Below are positions 37,788 to 49,031 of a stretch of DNA of 64,000 nucleotides, piece after piece. The notes beneath the pieces were generated by a model that saw only the letters and a list, made by a program, of their open reading frames with translations, had not been told where the DNA came from and did no database searches. A program made the translations under genes and the position numbers. The stretch is from Paraspadella gotoi (Eukaryota; Chaetognatha), in the NCBI GenBank assembly GCA_051294375.1, contig CM119264.1, positions 22,200,709-22,264,708 on the forward strand, written 5' to 3'. Every line of letters starts with the position of its first letter. The stretch's first letter is position 1.

Positions 37788-38329
37788 TGTTTTCATATAG
37801 GTAATTTTTAGAATGTTATAACTTACGAACTAAATATAATCTAAGTTCCAGCCTCTTAACCTTGTTATAATAAATTCAGAATGAAATCGTATATCAAAAG
37901 TATCCGACCTAAAAATTTATGCATGAAATCACCGCACTTAACACCTAATTTCTTTAACAAACATCTGAGCTCATCCAGTCTCTCCAACTTAAAAAAAAAA
38001 ATCCCTAACGAGGCTAAATTTGCATCGTTTCCCCCCATTTCATTTTCGCGACGAAGCAGGCTAAATCCGATAACGAGCCCCGTTATTATGCCGATAATTC
38101 GATTTGAGATAATTTAAGATAAGGCAAGAGAGAAACCTAACGAGAATTAAAGCGGGGGGGGGGGCGGACTAAGAGTTTGGTAAGATGGAGGGAGAAGGAG
38201 AAAAGGTCAGGGGGGAGCAGAAGATGGGAAAGGGAAGAGAGAAAAAGGAATTTAAAAAGGATATTCAACAGGCTGGAGCAGAGAACAAAATGTACGCATC
38301 GAATGGAAAGAAGGAAAGAAGAAATGAGG

Positions 38330-38560
38330 TGCTATGGTAACAGCCGGGTTGCCTGTGATGGGATGGGGCATCTCACTGTTGGCTTTGGGGGCTTCCGACC
38401 CTCAGTGACGCCTCTAGTCACTGGCGCGATTACCCTAGGACGGGAAGTCGTTAGGACTGTGGATGGAACACTACTCCTGGGATGGTGTGTTCCCCCACTC
38501 AGCCAATGAATTTGGCTGAAGATTGGTGGACGTGAGGCGGTGTGAATATACCGCCACAGT
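38330..38560. other. Possible dispersed element ending in a hairpin
   Basis: GC-balanced block unlike its AT/purine-rich flanks. It ends GGCGGTGTGAATATACCGCC (38537-38556), a 6-bp stem hairpin shared with 35440. The open frame across it (ending VDGTLLLGWCVPPLSQ) is not clearly a gene. Confidence 0.4.
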
Positions 38561-38740
38561 GCCAAGGAAAAAATGAAAATGCAATAATAAATAATCCAAT
38601 ATAATACGAGTAACGAAAAAGGAAAATAGAGAGAGAGACAAGAGCTAATTTCGGCAAAAAGGGAGTTTGGTAGAGGGAAGGGAATGCAAGTCGACTTACC
38701 CGGGTTACGCTTTAAGAGGCAGCGTCGGTGTAACGCTTAG

Positions 38741-38878
38741 ACTCAGTGGGCGGTCGGGAAGGAAAAGCGGAGCAATGTGCACCTTCGGCCAATTAACGTG
38801 GGCGGTATCGTCGAGGAAGAAGAAAATACGTTACTTATTCGGGCTCTACTCCCGAAAATGTATGAGTGCGAGGCCTAA
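38741..38878 (+). CDS. Terminal exon, 45 residues, unknown product
   Basis: Acceptor GTGTAACGCTTAG, then phase-0 frame TQWAVGKEKRSNVHLRPINV, GGIVEEEENTLLIRALLPKM, YECEA and TAA (38876-38878). The frame is complex, with a balanced charge pattern. The antisense frame (HVNWPKVHIAPLFLP) is also open but is closed by stops before any acceptor. No upstream partner exon was found. Confidence 0.45.
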   Translation, partial: TQWAVGKEKRSNVHLRPINVGGIVEEEENTLLIRALLPKMYECEA

Positions 38879-38993
38879 CTCAGCGCGGGCGGAGCGAAGA
38901 AGTTTATACTCATGTCGCGCAGACTTATCTCTCATTATTCATCTTTGCGAACTGAGATAAAAAAGAACAGCCCAGGCTGGGCTTGTTTGTTCG

Positions 38994-38998
<5 letters not shown>

Positions 38999-39052
<54 letters not shown>
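38999..39052. repeat. (GA)n microsatellite
   Basis: About 26 GA units. Confidence 0.95.
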
Positions 39053-39055
<3 letters not shown>

Positions 39056-39059
39056 AAGA

Positions 39060-39960
39060 GACCGGGGCGTTTCGATGCGCTGATTGAGGTCCAGGGCCCT
39101 CTCGACATTGTGACCCCACTCAGCACCAGAGACCGAGGTGGATGCTGGGTAAGGGGGAGATTTGGTGGGGAAAGGGTCTAAGTACTAGAGTAGGTTTTGG
39201 GTTATTTTGGGCTCGGGTGAGGTTTGGCCTTCGTTGAAGTCGGAAAAGAAAGGGACAGGCGAAGATGGGGTAGATTTGGGAGGCGGATTACTTGGGCCGA
39301 AGATTTTCTCGTTGGAGGAAATTTGACGAAAAATCTCACTTTGCGTGAAAATGTTAAAAATTGAGTGAGTCAAGTTTCAAGGTAAAACTTACTTTCGAGT
39401 TCAAGGTAGGTCGCTTCAGTTATTTCTGCGTTCAAAAGTTCCTAATGCTTATCAAAGGTCATTTAATTTTAATAATTTTTTCACATTGTCACATTATTTA
39501 TCAATAGTTTGTCATAAAAAGAGTTTAGCTAACAAGCAAACATGACAATTTTTTTTACTTACGTAGTTTATCTCTCAGGAGACCAGCAGTTCTCTAAAGA
39601 AAAAGTGAAATTATTACTTATTACTTATTCATTGCAAATCTTTCACTTTTATAATGAGAGTCTTCCATGCGCTTATCAGACCATTTCATTTTCAGGCCCT
39701 CGACTCTTTCGCCCGTGTCTTCCACTTTTTCTTATTCAAAAGGGGGCGGTCTGAGGCCAGTCTGGGTCGGGAGAGGCCAAGGACACTGACCCGGTTAGGG
39801 TCAAATTCTGGGCGGGAAAATTTTTTTTTCTGCCGAGGGAGGGAGGGATAGGTTTAACGTACGATTATGATTAAACGCGAAGAAAGTCAACAAAGTACAC
39901 ATCCCTTTTCTTTAAAAAATCGAGGCGTTCCTATCGCCAAAAGAAGTGGCGCGGCGGTTG
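39060..39960. other. No gene called
   Basis: 39180-39540 AT-rich. At 39696 a TTTCATTTTCAG acceptor is followed by ALDSFARVFHFFLFKRGRSE in the plus frame, a weak exon candidate ending at 39849. Confidence 0.3.
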
Positions 39961-39971
39961 TATGATTGTAA

Positions 39972-40171
39972 CGCGGTTGGCGCGAGGCCGTGGCGCGACT
40001 GTGGTGGCGCCAGAAAAACGCGACTTGGCTCGACATCGATTTCCAAGCGACGCGACTCGAGATTGAGTTATATATGGCGTCGATGAACCGCGAAGGCGCG
40101 AGGGTCAGACCGGGGATGAGTTATGACAAAAACCCGGGCGTGACTGGAGTTGTGACACGGACGAGGTTATG
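39972..40171 (+). CDS. Hypothetical open frame, strand uncertain
   Basis: Plus frame after a TAA: RGWREAVARLWWRQKNATWL, DIDFQATRLEIELYMASMNR, ending VVTRTRL and TGA. No ATG near its start and no clear acceptor. The minus strand has an 80-codon open frame as well. GGCGCG-rich sequence biases both. Confidence 0.25.
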
Positions 40172-40501
40172 ACGAGGAACCGTGATTGGGCCCAAAAAAA
40201 CAAGGAAGATTGCTTTGGGAAGTATAAAGCTTTGATGTTTGGAGAAAGGTATTGGTGTGCGCTAAAAAAAATTAATTAGTAATTCGCAATTAGGGTAAAA
40301 AATATGCCGATGTGAAATTTGAAATTCCCTTCTTCCTCCCGAGTTAAAATTTACTCTTTAATAAAAAAATAGAAATAAGAAAAAACTTTAAAAAAATTCA
40401 AAAATGTCAGGATTTATCAAAACCATTTGCGGAATCTTTCTCTTATCCATGCCCGCCCCTAAAAATATGAAATTGATTCAGTTCGTTCTTAATCACAAGA
40501 T

Positions 40502-40825
40502 CAACGGACGCCACACGTTGTCAAGGAGATCGCCGAGCTTTCGATTGGCTACACGCCGGCCATCGGTGGCTATTCATCGATGGGCAAACAAATATATCGA
40601 TCCCCGAGCCCCGGTCTTCCCAGGGGCGCGTCAAACCAGCGCCAAAACTCCGCGCCAACACAAATTCAGTTATTAGGATCGCGTCAAAACCATTTTCGAC
40701 TAGAGGCGAGGATTAATGGTCCAATTTCCTTCTTCGTTGTTCGCATACAAAAACGCATCGCCACATGTGGCGAGTCATCAGGGGGAGGGGAGAAAGGGGA
40801 AAGATGGATAGAAAGGAGGGATTAG
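40502..40825 (+). CDS. Candidate exon, low-complexity Ser/Pro/Gln-rich protein
   Basis: An acceptor-like TTCTTAATCACAAG is followed by about 107 codons in one frame: QRTPHVVKEIAELSIGYTPA, then IGGYSSMGKQIYRSPSPGLP, NQRQNSAPTQIQLLGSRQNH, and an ending ERWIERRD with TAG (40823-40825). The overlapping frame starting at 40404 (MSGFIKTICG) has less typical composition. No domain recognised. Confidence 0.4.
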   Translation, partial: QRTPHVVKEIAELSIGYTPAIGGYSSMGKQIYRSPSPGLPRGASNQRQNSAPTQIQLLGSRQNHFRLEARINGPISFFVVRIQKRIATCGESSGGGEKGERWIERRD

Positions 40826-40873
40826 CGGGTTAGAGATGGGGTGGTTGAAAAAAATGGAAATCATTTCATTACT

Positions 40874-40876
<3 letters not shown>

Positions 40877-40933
<57 letters not shown>

Positions 40934-40981
40934 AGAGAGAGAAGAGAGATGAGTGATAAAGAGAGAGAGAAGAGAGAGGAT

Positions 40982-41032
<51 letters not shown>

Positions 41033-41065
41033 AGAGAGTGATAAAGAGAGAGAGAGAGAGAGATA

Positions 41066-41111
<46 letters not shown>

Positions 41112-41135
41112 TTTAGAGAGAGAGAGAGAGAGACA
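40877..41135. repeat. Compound GA microsatellite
   Basis: GA tracts with AGAGAAG, AGTGATAAAG and AGATAAG interruptions that themselves recur (GTGATAAAGAGAGAG at 40951 and 41038). Confidence 0.95.
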
Positions 41136-41219
41136 TTGGTTGATCCCCCGACTGAGATGAAGCAAGCACGTACTCACGCTCGCTCGAAAAAAGGATCGGT
41201 TTCCATGGCGACGATCCAA

Positions 41220-42590
41220 TTCGACTAATGTATCATTTAATCCTTCGTTAAAAAGAGATCAATCTCAGTAAATCGAAACGAGTGTTGGCTCCTTGTCTTC
41301 ATCTCTAACAAATAGAGAAGAAAAGTCAATTTTGTTCTTGTTGTTGTTGTTTAATGTTTTATCTTTTCGTGTTTCCGTTTGATATCAGATCGTTATTAAA
41401 GTTTATTAGCATTATACATACCGAACAACCGAAAAACGTTAAACTGACATAAAGTGATGCATGCCCGAACTCACACGCGCGCACACACATACTCTTTCAC
41501 AAACACCGGAGTCAAAAATACTTTTCTAAAATTGATGCCGAAAATAATTTCATTTCGCCAAAACCCCTTTCTCTTCGAGTTGCCCGCATTTATTTTGACA
41601 AAGGAAATGAAAAAAGAAAGAAACCATATTCTTTGCTTCCGTTCCGGCTTGCGCGAGCTTGCTCTCCGTTTGCTGCCTGCTTGCAATCTCTCAACGCCCG
41701 CCGCCGACCGCCCTTACCAACAGTTCCCATTTCCTTAGAAAAGATTTTTAACGAAATTTAATAAATGATAAAAAAATAAATAAAAAGCAAAAAAATAAAA
41801 TGAATTCATTTCCGGTCTTGATCCTTCTTTTTCTCATTTCATTTCGTTTCTTATTTCTTTTTTGGCAATCTTTATAAAAGCGAAGTTCATGAAAAAAAAG
41901 TTTCGAGTCGCCGTCGAAATTTATTTTAATTCGCCTAAATACTAAAAATAGATTTTCCAAGTTGCAGAGTCTCGGCGGGGCTCACGTACGAGCGTCTTCT
42001 ATTACTATATCATATCATTCTACTTTTCAGAACAAGAGAGTTCTTAAAAAAAAAAATTTTTATCGGATCTATTGTTGTGCGTTGCTTGTCCTTTCCACGG
42101 AGACTTAATAAAAATTATTTTTCAAAAAATTTACTTCGGTTCGATTTTAAGAGTTTATTTTTCCATAAAACTGTACGCGCAAACGCAATGAGGGGGACAA
42201 ATGTGCAACTTGTTAATTCTTCGTGTTTATAGCAACCTGGTGTGCAAAATCTTTTGAGAGTCACAAAATTTTTTCTTACAATTTTCATTCTTTCTAATTT
42301 TATTCCAGAAACAACTATTAAACCAAAAAACCAAACATTTTTAAGAACAGTTTTCTAAATAAAATAACGTGAGCGAATAAAAAAAAAAAGGAAAACGCCC
42401 AATGAAAAAAATAAAAATCGAGTTAAATCGAAAATCTGAAATCCATTTGTCAGAAAAGTTCTGGATTAATATCGCGATGTCGAATACCGACTGAAAAGAA
42501 AAGAAAAAAAAGAAAATTTCATCCAAAAACTCAAAAAAAAAAAATGCGACGAAAGTTAAAAAAGGAACGAGAGCGATTGGATCAGTGGGC
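41220..42590. other. No gene called
   Basis: AT-rich. 41640-41735 is a GC-richer patch with an open plus frame (RELALRLLPACNLSTPAADR) lacking splice support. Confidence 0.4.
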
Positions 42591-42704
42591 GATTTTCATT
42601 CATATAAAGTAAGTTCATTTTGCTTTCTGGTGATGTTTGTGGACTTCCTAACCACTCACCTTTCACCCCCTCGACACTCAATCGCGACATCGCGCTTCGC
42701 ACAG

Positions 42705-42814
42705 GCTGCTGCTGTGTTTCTGTTTGGCTCCTGGTACCGGTTCTTTCAGTTACACATTTTCACCCAAAAACGCCACCAAAGCTCGTTTGGGAACCACCTA
42801 CAATTACGACAACT
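42705..42814 (+). CDS. Internal exon, about 36 residues
   Basis: Acceptor CGCGCTTCGCACAG, then (phase 1) LLLCFCLAPGTGSFSYTFSP and KNATKARLGTTYNYDN, then donor T/GTGAGT. Both splice sites are strong and the phases are 1 and 1. The start is hydrophobic and could be the end of a signal peptide followed by a Ser/Thr-rich secreted part, with an N-glycosylation sequon (NAT). No partner exon found; family unknown. Confidence 0.45.
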
Positions 42815-43094
42815 GTGAGTAGAAAATAATTAAGAAGCGATTGACAAAGTAATGATTCGTTTGTATTACGGTTTCTCTCTTTAAAAAAATTCGTATTGTC
42901 GGTTGTCTGCGTATTCTGCTCGATTTAGTCGCTTCGTTTAAATTTGCCAAAAACAGGCCAGTCGCGAAAGAGTAAATCATACGACCGTAAAGATTTAAAA
43001 AAAAAATCAATATTCAAGAAAAAAGTTTTAAAACAAATTTTCTTTGTTCGGGAAATAAATCGGCGAACGCGATTACATGAGTTCGCGGTGAAGC

Positions 43095-43150
43095 CATTGT
43101 CAGGACGTTGTCAGGCCGTTGTCAGTCCTTTGTCAAGCCGTCGTCAGGCA
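43095..43150. repeat. 11-bp minisatellite (CGTTGTCAGGC)
   Basis: Five variants of CGTTGTCAGGC in tandem. Confidence 0.85.
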
Positions 43151-43432
43151 AAGAGGTAGGTCGTTGACGCGGGCGGGAATTTGTTTTGTTCAGAGCTGAA
43201 GACCAAACAAAACTTTTAGACGTTCCTTTCTCTCTCTTTCTTTCTTTCACCTTCTCTCGCATCCTTTGAAAATCCCCTGTCCTCTTTAACATTCTTCGAA
43301 CAGACTCACCCTCTCGTCATTCTAACTCACCCCACACTCTCCCCATTCCCTTCTCTCTCTTCCCATCGTTTCACATCTGACGACATCTCACATCTCACGA
43401 CCGCAAGCGAATTCGATTCGCTCGAGAATAAA

Positions 43433-43671
43433 AGGCAGAGAAATGGGGTTTTCATGTCGCTCGAACCCTTTCACCGGCCGGCACCGTGAAACCGAGATTC
43501 ACAGACACGATAGTGTCGCATAGAAACCTTACGATCGGGTCCCTGCTTTCGGTTAAAAGGGGGGAAGGGGGGGGAGAGGCAATTCGCTTTCACTTCCTCG
43601 TTCAACTTCCGGCGCTCACAGTCACAGTCTCACACTTCCGTGACACGACGTGCGTCGAAATTGTATCTTGA
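43433..43671 (+). CDS. Hypothetical open frame
   Basis: Plus frame after TAA at about 43430: AEKWGFHVARTLSPAGTVKP, RFTDTIVSHRNLTIGSLLSV, then EAIRFHFLVQLPALTVTVSH and TGA at 43669-43671. Composition is protein-like over 79 codons with no repeat, but no ATG starts the long version and no clean acceptor is visible. Confidence 0.3.
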
Positions 43672-43679
43672 CGTCTCTT

Positions 43680-44300
43680 TCTTTAAATTTTGATTTAAAA
43701 CCTTTATTTCACACATTTATTCAAATATACCTAATATCATATCTTAAATAACCTTTGAATCCTATATAACAGTTTGTCAAATACCACACATTTCTATTTA
43801 AAAGAGATTGAGAAGTGATATTATATTATGCATTAAAAAAAAACGAGAAAAAAAAATAGGAGAAAAAAATAGCACACATTCATAAAGGAAAGAAACGCTG
43901 ACCGATGAGAATTATATAGACACGATAAAGTTTATCCTTGATAGAGATATTGAATTGTTATTGTCTGCGCGAACACTTAAAAAAAATGCTCATTTCTAAT
44001 CTCTCTCTCTCTCTCTCTCTCTCTTTATCTCTTTCTCTTTCTCACTCAGAGATTTCTAGTAAAGGTTCTTCATTTCTAGCTTCAGGCTGTGACTTCAAGG
44101 TCTTTCGATGGCTACGACATAAAGGACTCGACTTCTGGACAGAAATCGAACAGAAAATGAAAAAAAAAAGACAAAAAAAAAAAAAGAAAAGGAGGGAGAA
44201 AAAAAGCCCAAGAAAGAACGAGGGACATAAATTATCAATCACTTTTAAAAATAAGCGGGCTTTTTTTTTAAAAAACTCGCGTATCATTAACAAATCGAGG
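43680..44300. other. No gene seen
   Basis: AT-rich, with a short CT tract at 44000-44024 and A-runs near 44160-44200. Confidence 0.4.
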
Positions 44301-44307
44301 TTGGAAA

Positions 44308-44514
44308 TTAACTCATAACCGGCAACGTCGGGGGCGGAGAGAAGAAATTTGTTCGGGTCTGCAAGAAATCCTCCCAACGGGTCTGCAGACCCCGACAGCA
44401 ATAAACGTCAACCGTTGAGCGTCGCGCGCGCCGTCGCTCGCAGTTAACGCTGATGAGAAGAAGAGATAAGTGGAGGCGGGCGAGGGGGGGAGGAGAATGG
44501 CGGAAGAAAGACAA
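44308..44514 (-). CDS. Candidate exon, frame uncertain
   Basis: Minus strand, after acceptor CTTCTTCTCATCAG: one frame reads SVNCERRRARRSTVDVYCCR and ends PPPTLPVMS, stop. A second frame, after acceptor GGGGTCTGCAG, reads DPLGGFLADPNKFLLSAPDV and AGYELISNLDLLM. The second has more usual codons. A TGCAGACCCG direct repeat occurs at both acceptors. Product unknown. Confidence 0.3.
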   Translation of the reverse strand: MSFFRHSPPPLARLHLSLLLISVNCERRRARRSTVDVYCCRGLQTRWEDFLQTRTNFFSPPPTLPVMS

Positions 44515-44519
44515 AAAAA

Positions 44520-45020
44520 GAGAGGAATAAGGAAAGAATTTATTTTTCTTGGTGAGAAATTGATCGAAAACTTAGTAGTTATTTCGAGACTTTGTTAATG
44601 ATGCGTTCCACGGTGTTATTCGTATATTATATTTCTGAGTGAAAAAAAAAAGATTTAAAGATAGTAGTATAATTAAGCGAAATTGGTTTTTTTTTGTTCA
44701 CAGAAAACAAATTCGTCGTCTGTAAACAAAATAAACAATTTCACCTAATTCTAATTTCAAATGACACGAAATGAAAAACTCGAAATAACAAGATAATAGT
44801 ATGAACAAAAATAACGAAAATATTTAAAATACAAGAAATGAAAAGAAAAGAAAATATGAAAAAAAGGGAAAAGAAAGAACCAAAGAAAGATTAGTTAAAA
44901 AGATAAAGATGCTCATTAAACACATCGTCTCCCATTTCTGTCGAATTCTTTGCTGACGAAGTTTGGATAAGAAATGATCCATCAGCGCTCGTAAGAGGAT
45001 ATGGAGCCAGTGGTAAGAAT
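44520..45020. other. AT-rich; minus-strand frame beside the microsatellite
   Basis: At 45020-44826 the minus strand reads DPHSYHWLHILLRALMDHFL, SKLRQQRIRQKWETM and on into a Phe-rich end. It could be a terminal exon whose acceptor lies in the CT tract, but evidence is weak. Confidence 0.3.
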
Positions 45021-45024
45021 GAGG

Positions 45025-45156
<132 letters not shown>

Positions 45157-45229
45157 ATTCAGAATTAAAGAGAGATACTGGCATAATTTAAAGGCTGAGA
45201 TGTAACTAGTGAGAAAGGTGGAAAAACAC

Positions 45230-45305
45230 AAAGCGAGAGACAGAGAGGCATGGGTGTAGCGCGATAGAGACAGAGATAAGAGAGGCGTGGGTGTAGCGCC
45301 AAATG
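45230..45305 (+). repeat. Short tandem duplication
   Basis: AGAGAGGCRTGGGTGTAGCG occurs twice, about 41 bp apart. Confidence 0.8.
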
Positions 45306-45912
45306 CGGCGAAAGAGAGAAAGGGGAGGCAAACGATGTCGTTATTCATCCTTCAATCATTTCGTCGCACCTGAGACAGATATAGAACCAGATTTTTTTCC
45401 CTCCATTTTTTTTTTTTGCCTCATTTTTTATACTTTTAGTTTCATTTTTATTTTTTACCTTCAAGAAGAAAAAAAGGAATTGAAAAATTAATCACCATTT
45501 CGAATGAAAGAAACGTCGTTTATTTCGTGTCGGAGTCTCGTCTGTTTCTATTCACAACGAAAATCCTTTTTTTTTCCAACATCGTTGAACGCGAAAAAAA
45601 AAAACGTTCGTCTACTAATAATATTTCGGTTTAAATTATCATAATGTAAAAATAATTAGCCGAATTACGTGCGCGAATTTGTTGGAAAAGTTCCTCGTTT
45701 ATCGAGACTTTTCAGGACTGCGGGATTAAATTTTCATTTTGAGCCGGAACGATATTGAGCTTTGTTTACGTTTTTATAAACGTCTATTTCCTGGTTCGTA
45801 AAATTGTGTACTATTTTTAAAAGTGTTTTATTATCTTTATTATTTTTTTTTCCGCTCGATGACTCGCACTGATATAAGTCGTAGACGGAGAGAGAGAATT
45901 TCCACGGAGCCC

Positions 45913-45998
45913 CTAAAGTTTCTTCACTTTTAGAAAATCGGATCTTGGAACCGAAGCGATTTCCATTCCATCTCGGGAGAAATGATTTAGGCCGAAGG
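45913..45998 (-). CDS. Terminal exon, 27 residues
   Basis: Minus strand: strong acceptor (CCGATGCGTCTTCAG), CC, then FGLNHFSRDGMEIASVPRSD, FLKVKKL and TAG (45915-45913). High-complexity and with a near-perfect polypyrimidine context. Probably belongs to the same gene as the exons at 46919-47181, since strand and order fit, but at least one linking exon is missing. Product unknown. Confidence 0.5.
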
Positions 45999-46075
45999 CT
46001 GAAGACGCATCGGCTCGGGGAAGGGCAACGCGGTGGGGGGTGAAGTAGGGTCTGGGGAGAGGATGATGGGGAGAA

Positions 46076-46290
46076 GAAAGAAAGAAAGAAAAAGTAAAAA
46101 AAAAGAAAGAAAGAAAGAAAGGAAAGAAAGGAAAGAAAGAAAGAAAGAAAGGAAAGAAAGGAAAGAAAAGAAAGGAAAGAAAGGAAAGAAAGAAAGGAAA
46201 GAAAGAAAAGAAAAGAAAAGAAAAGAAAAGAAAAGAAAAGAAAAGAAAAGAAAAGAAAAGAAAAGAAAAGAAAAGAAAAGAAAAGAAAGG
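46076..46290. repeat. GAAA / GGAAA / AAAGAAAAG compound microsatellite
   Basis: Purine-only tract of tetra- and pentanucleotides on the plus strand. Confidence 0.95.
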
Positions 46291-46514
46291 AAAGAAACTG
46301 AGGACGAAAAGAAAACTAAAGAAGAGATAAAAATAAAGAAAAAACGATAGAAAGGAAGACCAAAGGAACAACTGAAGAAAGAAACAATAAAATGGAGAAA
46401 AGAGAGAATTGTGAAGAGAAATAGAGAGAGATAAAGTGAGAGCAAAGAATAGATGGAGGAATGCGAAAAACGGATTAAAGGAAAAAAGGGTTTTGAGGAT
46501 TGGCGAAAAGAATT

Positions 46515-46557
46515 GGTCCAAGAGAAGAATGGGAGAGAGGGAGAGGAGAGAGAAAGG

Positions 46558-46607
<50 letters not shown>

Positions 46608-46632
46608 GAGAGAGAGAGAGAGAGAGAGAGAC
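46515..46632. repeat. (GA)n microsatellite, interrupted
   Basis: GA tract with AGGAGAG interruptions. Confidence 0.9.
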
Positions 46633-46918
46633 AGAAGATGATTTCGTGGTGGGAACGGCAAGGACGGAGATATTGAGGAAACAGAAATGAAGAGGAGAAA
46701 TGATAAATCAAAATGGAATAAATTTTGTGAAAGAATAAATCCGGTTTTCCAGAGTGCTTGGAAATAAAATGCAATAAAGTGTTCTTATTAATAAATTTCT
46801 ATAAATTAAGTGTAATGAATGAATTTAAAATTGAATGAAAGAATAAATTATTGATTGAACGAAATAATAAATGAATGAAAAAATGATTTAATGAACGAAT
46901 GAATGAACGAATCCTTAC

Positions 46919-47181
46919 TCCAGATAGGCAAGTAAGAAGTCCGTAGGCCGTTGCGCTATGATATTCTGGAAAGAAAACCATCATTTCCTTCCCTTAAAAA
47001 ATCAATTAATTTTGAAAGGGATAGAGTTTAGCCTCGCTACCTCCTTCTTTCGCTCAATATCGAGTAATGAAACCCCTTAAAAAGAAAAAACGCTCCCGAA
47101 ATAGATCCAAAATAGATCCCAAGAAAAATTGTTTTTGGTAGGAACCGGTTCCCGGAGTCCTCTCACAAAACATTAGAGTTT
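46919..47181 (-). CDS. Chain of short exons, possible ciliary-type protein
   Basis: Minus strand. Exon 47181-about 47146 follows a T-rich acceptor and reads TLMFCERTPGTG(SY). Exon 47075-47041 (acceptor TTTCTTTTTAAG, donor GTAGCG) reads VSLLDIERKKE. Exon 46965-46919 (acceptor TTTTCTTTCCAG, donor GTAAGG) reads NIIAQRPTDFLLAYL. The second and third join in phase 0. RTPGTGSY resembles the Pro-Gly repeats of sperm-tail PG-rich proteins, and the IIAQRPTDFLLAYLE segment loosely resembles DPY-30/RIIa helices; both are weak similarities. The donor for the first exon is poor (GTTCCT). Confidence 0.45.
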
Positions 47182-47299
47182 CTAAAAAAAAAAAGGAAAT
47201 CGTGATACAAAAAAAAAAAGCGCAAAAAAGGTTGTTTTCTTTGTTGTTGTTGTTATCGGTATTCTTGCGAATTTTACTCAAAAAGACAAAACCTTTTTA

Positions 47300-48250
47300 A
47301 CATCTGCATATACCAATAAAGCCGATTGTATTATTTTTTTTCTTTTATATTTTTTCTGGTTTGCAAAATAACTTGTTTTTATTTACATTCAGTGATTCAA
47401 CAACGATTAATTTTAACACAACGAAAGAAAAGAAACAATACATCTTTATTCTCATATAACTTGTAAGTCTTGTTTAAAATCGTTTGTATAAAATTTTTTT
47501 TCATGTTTCATCCAATATTTTTCATGTTTTTTTATTTTTTTACCTTTTTCTTTCTTTCTTTTTTCCCCACTTTCTTGTTTTCCTCGACGCATATCACAAT
47601 TATCACATGGTTTTACAAAACTATTGAGCTTAATCTTTTATTCCTTCTCCTTGTTTTGATAAAATATTCAGCGTAGAATTCTTCTCGCTTGTCCGTTTGC
47701 GTGAGACGAGATATGTTTACTTTTACATATTTAACGGTTATAAAATATTCTTTATCGTCTATCTTAACGAGGGAAACAAGTTTTGTATAATTTTTTTTTA
47801 TAAACATGACACGAAACAGCTTTTTCTATATAAATGATAAATTATGCAAATATTTCGATTCATTTCCTTCTTTTTAACAAAGATATTTTTTTTTTTACAT
47901 ATCCTTTCATTCTTTTCATTTTCATCTCTCTATTTTCTGGCTTCTTCGGTTCCTGGATCCCTTTTCATCCGTGTTCTTTTGTTCTCTCCTTCATTCTTTT
48001 CCATTTCTTCCTTGATCCGGGTGAATACTGAGCCCTGGTCACTTCTTCCAACAAAGAAGTATGAAGACAGAAACTGGATTAAGGGAGCTGGTTAGATATC
48101 TTTGTCACTGAATATAGGACCAGATTTAGACACAAATGACGAGGAATCAGTGTTGATAAGGATAAATACAAAATACCTCCTCAGCCAATCAAGTGTTGTA
48201 GGAAAAATGTTATATGAAATTGGTACAATTGGTACAACCAATATAATATA
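47300..48250. other. No gene seen
   Basis: T-rich and AT-rich. Plus frames are Phe/Ile-rich and compositional. Confidence 0.5.
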
Positions 48251-48254
48251 TTAT

Positions 48255-48486
48255 GGTGGACTAAAATCCACCAACCGTTCATCAGCGGCCATTGGTGCCG
48301 GAGGCAAGTCATTCGCCTCCCAACCCAAAGGTCCGGGGTTCTATCCCGGTGGTCGCCTAACAGTTAAGAGGGACGGGGCGCTTAACCCGCCTATAACATG
48401 GTGTTACAGCCTGATCCGAAGCTCAGGGACTGCTTATATTTATCGGTTCTGTCACTAACACAAAACAATAATTACTGTCTCTTCAA
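48255..48486 (+). mobile_element. tRNA-derived SINE, copy 3 (full length, best preserved)
   Basis: The leader GTGGACTAAAATCCACC (a small palindrome) is followed by a 72-nt tRNA-like head (48285-48356). In it GCGGCCA pairs with TGGTCGC as an acceptor stem, and CCGGG-GTTCTAT-CCCGG forms a T arm containing the B box. The D and anticodon arms are degenerate. A 130-bp body (CAGCCTGATCCGAAGCTCAG) and a tail ending ACTGTCTCTTCA follow. Polymerase III-transcribed SINEs of this kind depend on LINE reverse transcriptase supplied elsewhere. Confidence 0.85.
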
Positions 48487-48489
48487 TAT

Positions 48490-48981
48490 GTTATTTATTA
48501 ACATGAAACACTTCCGATCTTTTCATTCTTTCTCCAAATTAAAACCCTCCGCACATTATAGTTCGCAGCCACGAAGACTTTTTTTTAAAATAATTATTTC
48601 TTCCAACTCGTAACGACCTTTTCTCTTCTTTGAAATTCCGCTCCAAATTATCGAGCTCACGGTCGATGCGACGCGACGGGATTTTATTTCCCTCTCCCCG
48701 TCAGATTTATCGTTTTTCAAAGGCTATACCGCGTATTAATTACTCTCTCTCTCCCTCTCCCTCTCTCTCTCTCATTCTCATATTAACTGTATGTACGTAA
48801 AAACATAAAGGTTCGCTTGTTCCATCACTTTTTTCGGTTAATTTTTCACCTTTTTATGTTTTTTTTTTAATCGCCTCTTAGGTTTATTCTTAATTCTTTT
48901 GTAGAGGATTAAAAAATTATTTATTCATTTACTTACGATAAATTTTAATACTCGCAACCTGCCTTTGTTTTGGGTGCTCCA

Positions 48982-49016
<35 letters not shown>

Positions 49017-49030
49017 AAACTTGAAATTTG
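48490..49030. other. No gene seen; GTC tract
   Basis: AT-rich with a short CT tract at 48745-48775 and a (CGT)n tract at 48982-49015. Confidence 0.5.
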
Positions 49031-49031
49031 A

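Noticed and set aside
38700-38860. Minus-strand frame HVNWPKVHIAPLFLP
   Set aside because: Stops close the frame before any acceptor AG; the plus-strand exon 38741-38878 has a splice site and proper phase.
45913-46661. 200-codon Phe/Leu/Ser frames
   Set aside because: Translation of the GAAA/GA purine tracts. Only the last 27 codons (45998-45913) have an acceptor and normal composition.
48285-48356. Functional tRNA gene
   Set aside because: Acceptor and T arms fit, but D and anticodon arms do not fold properly and the unit is part of a 230-bp repeat present three times.
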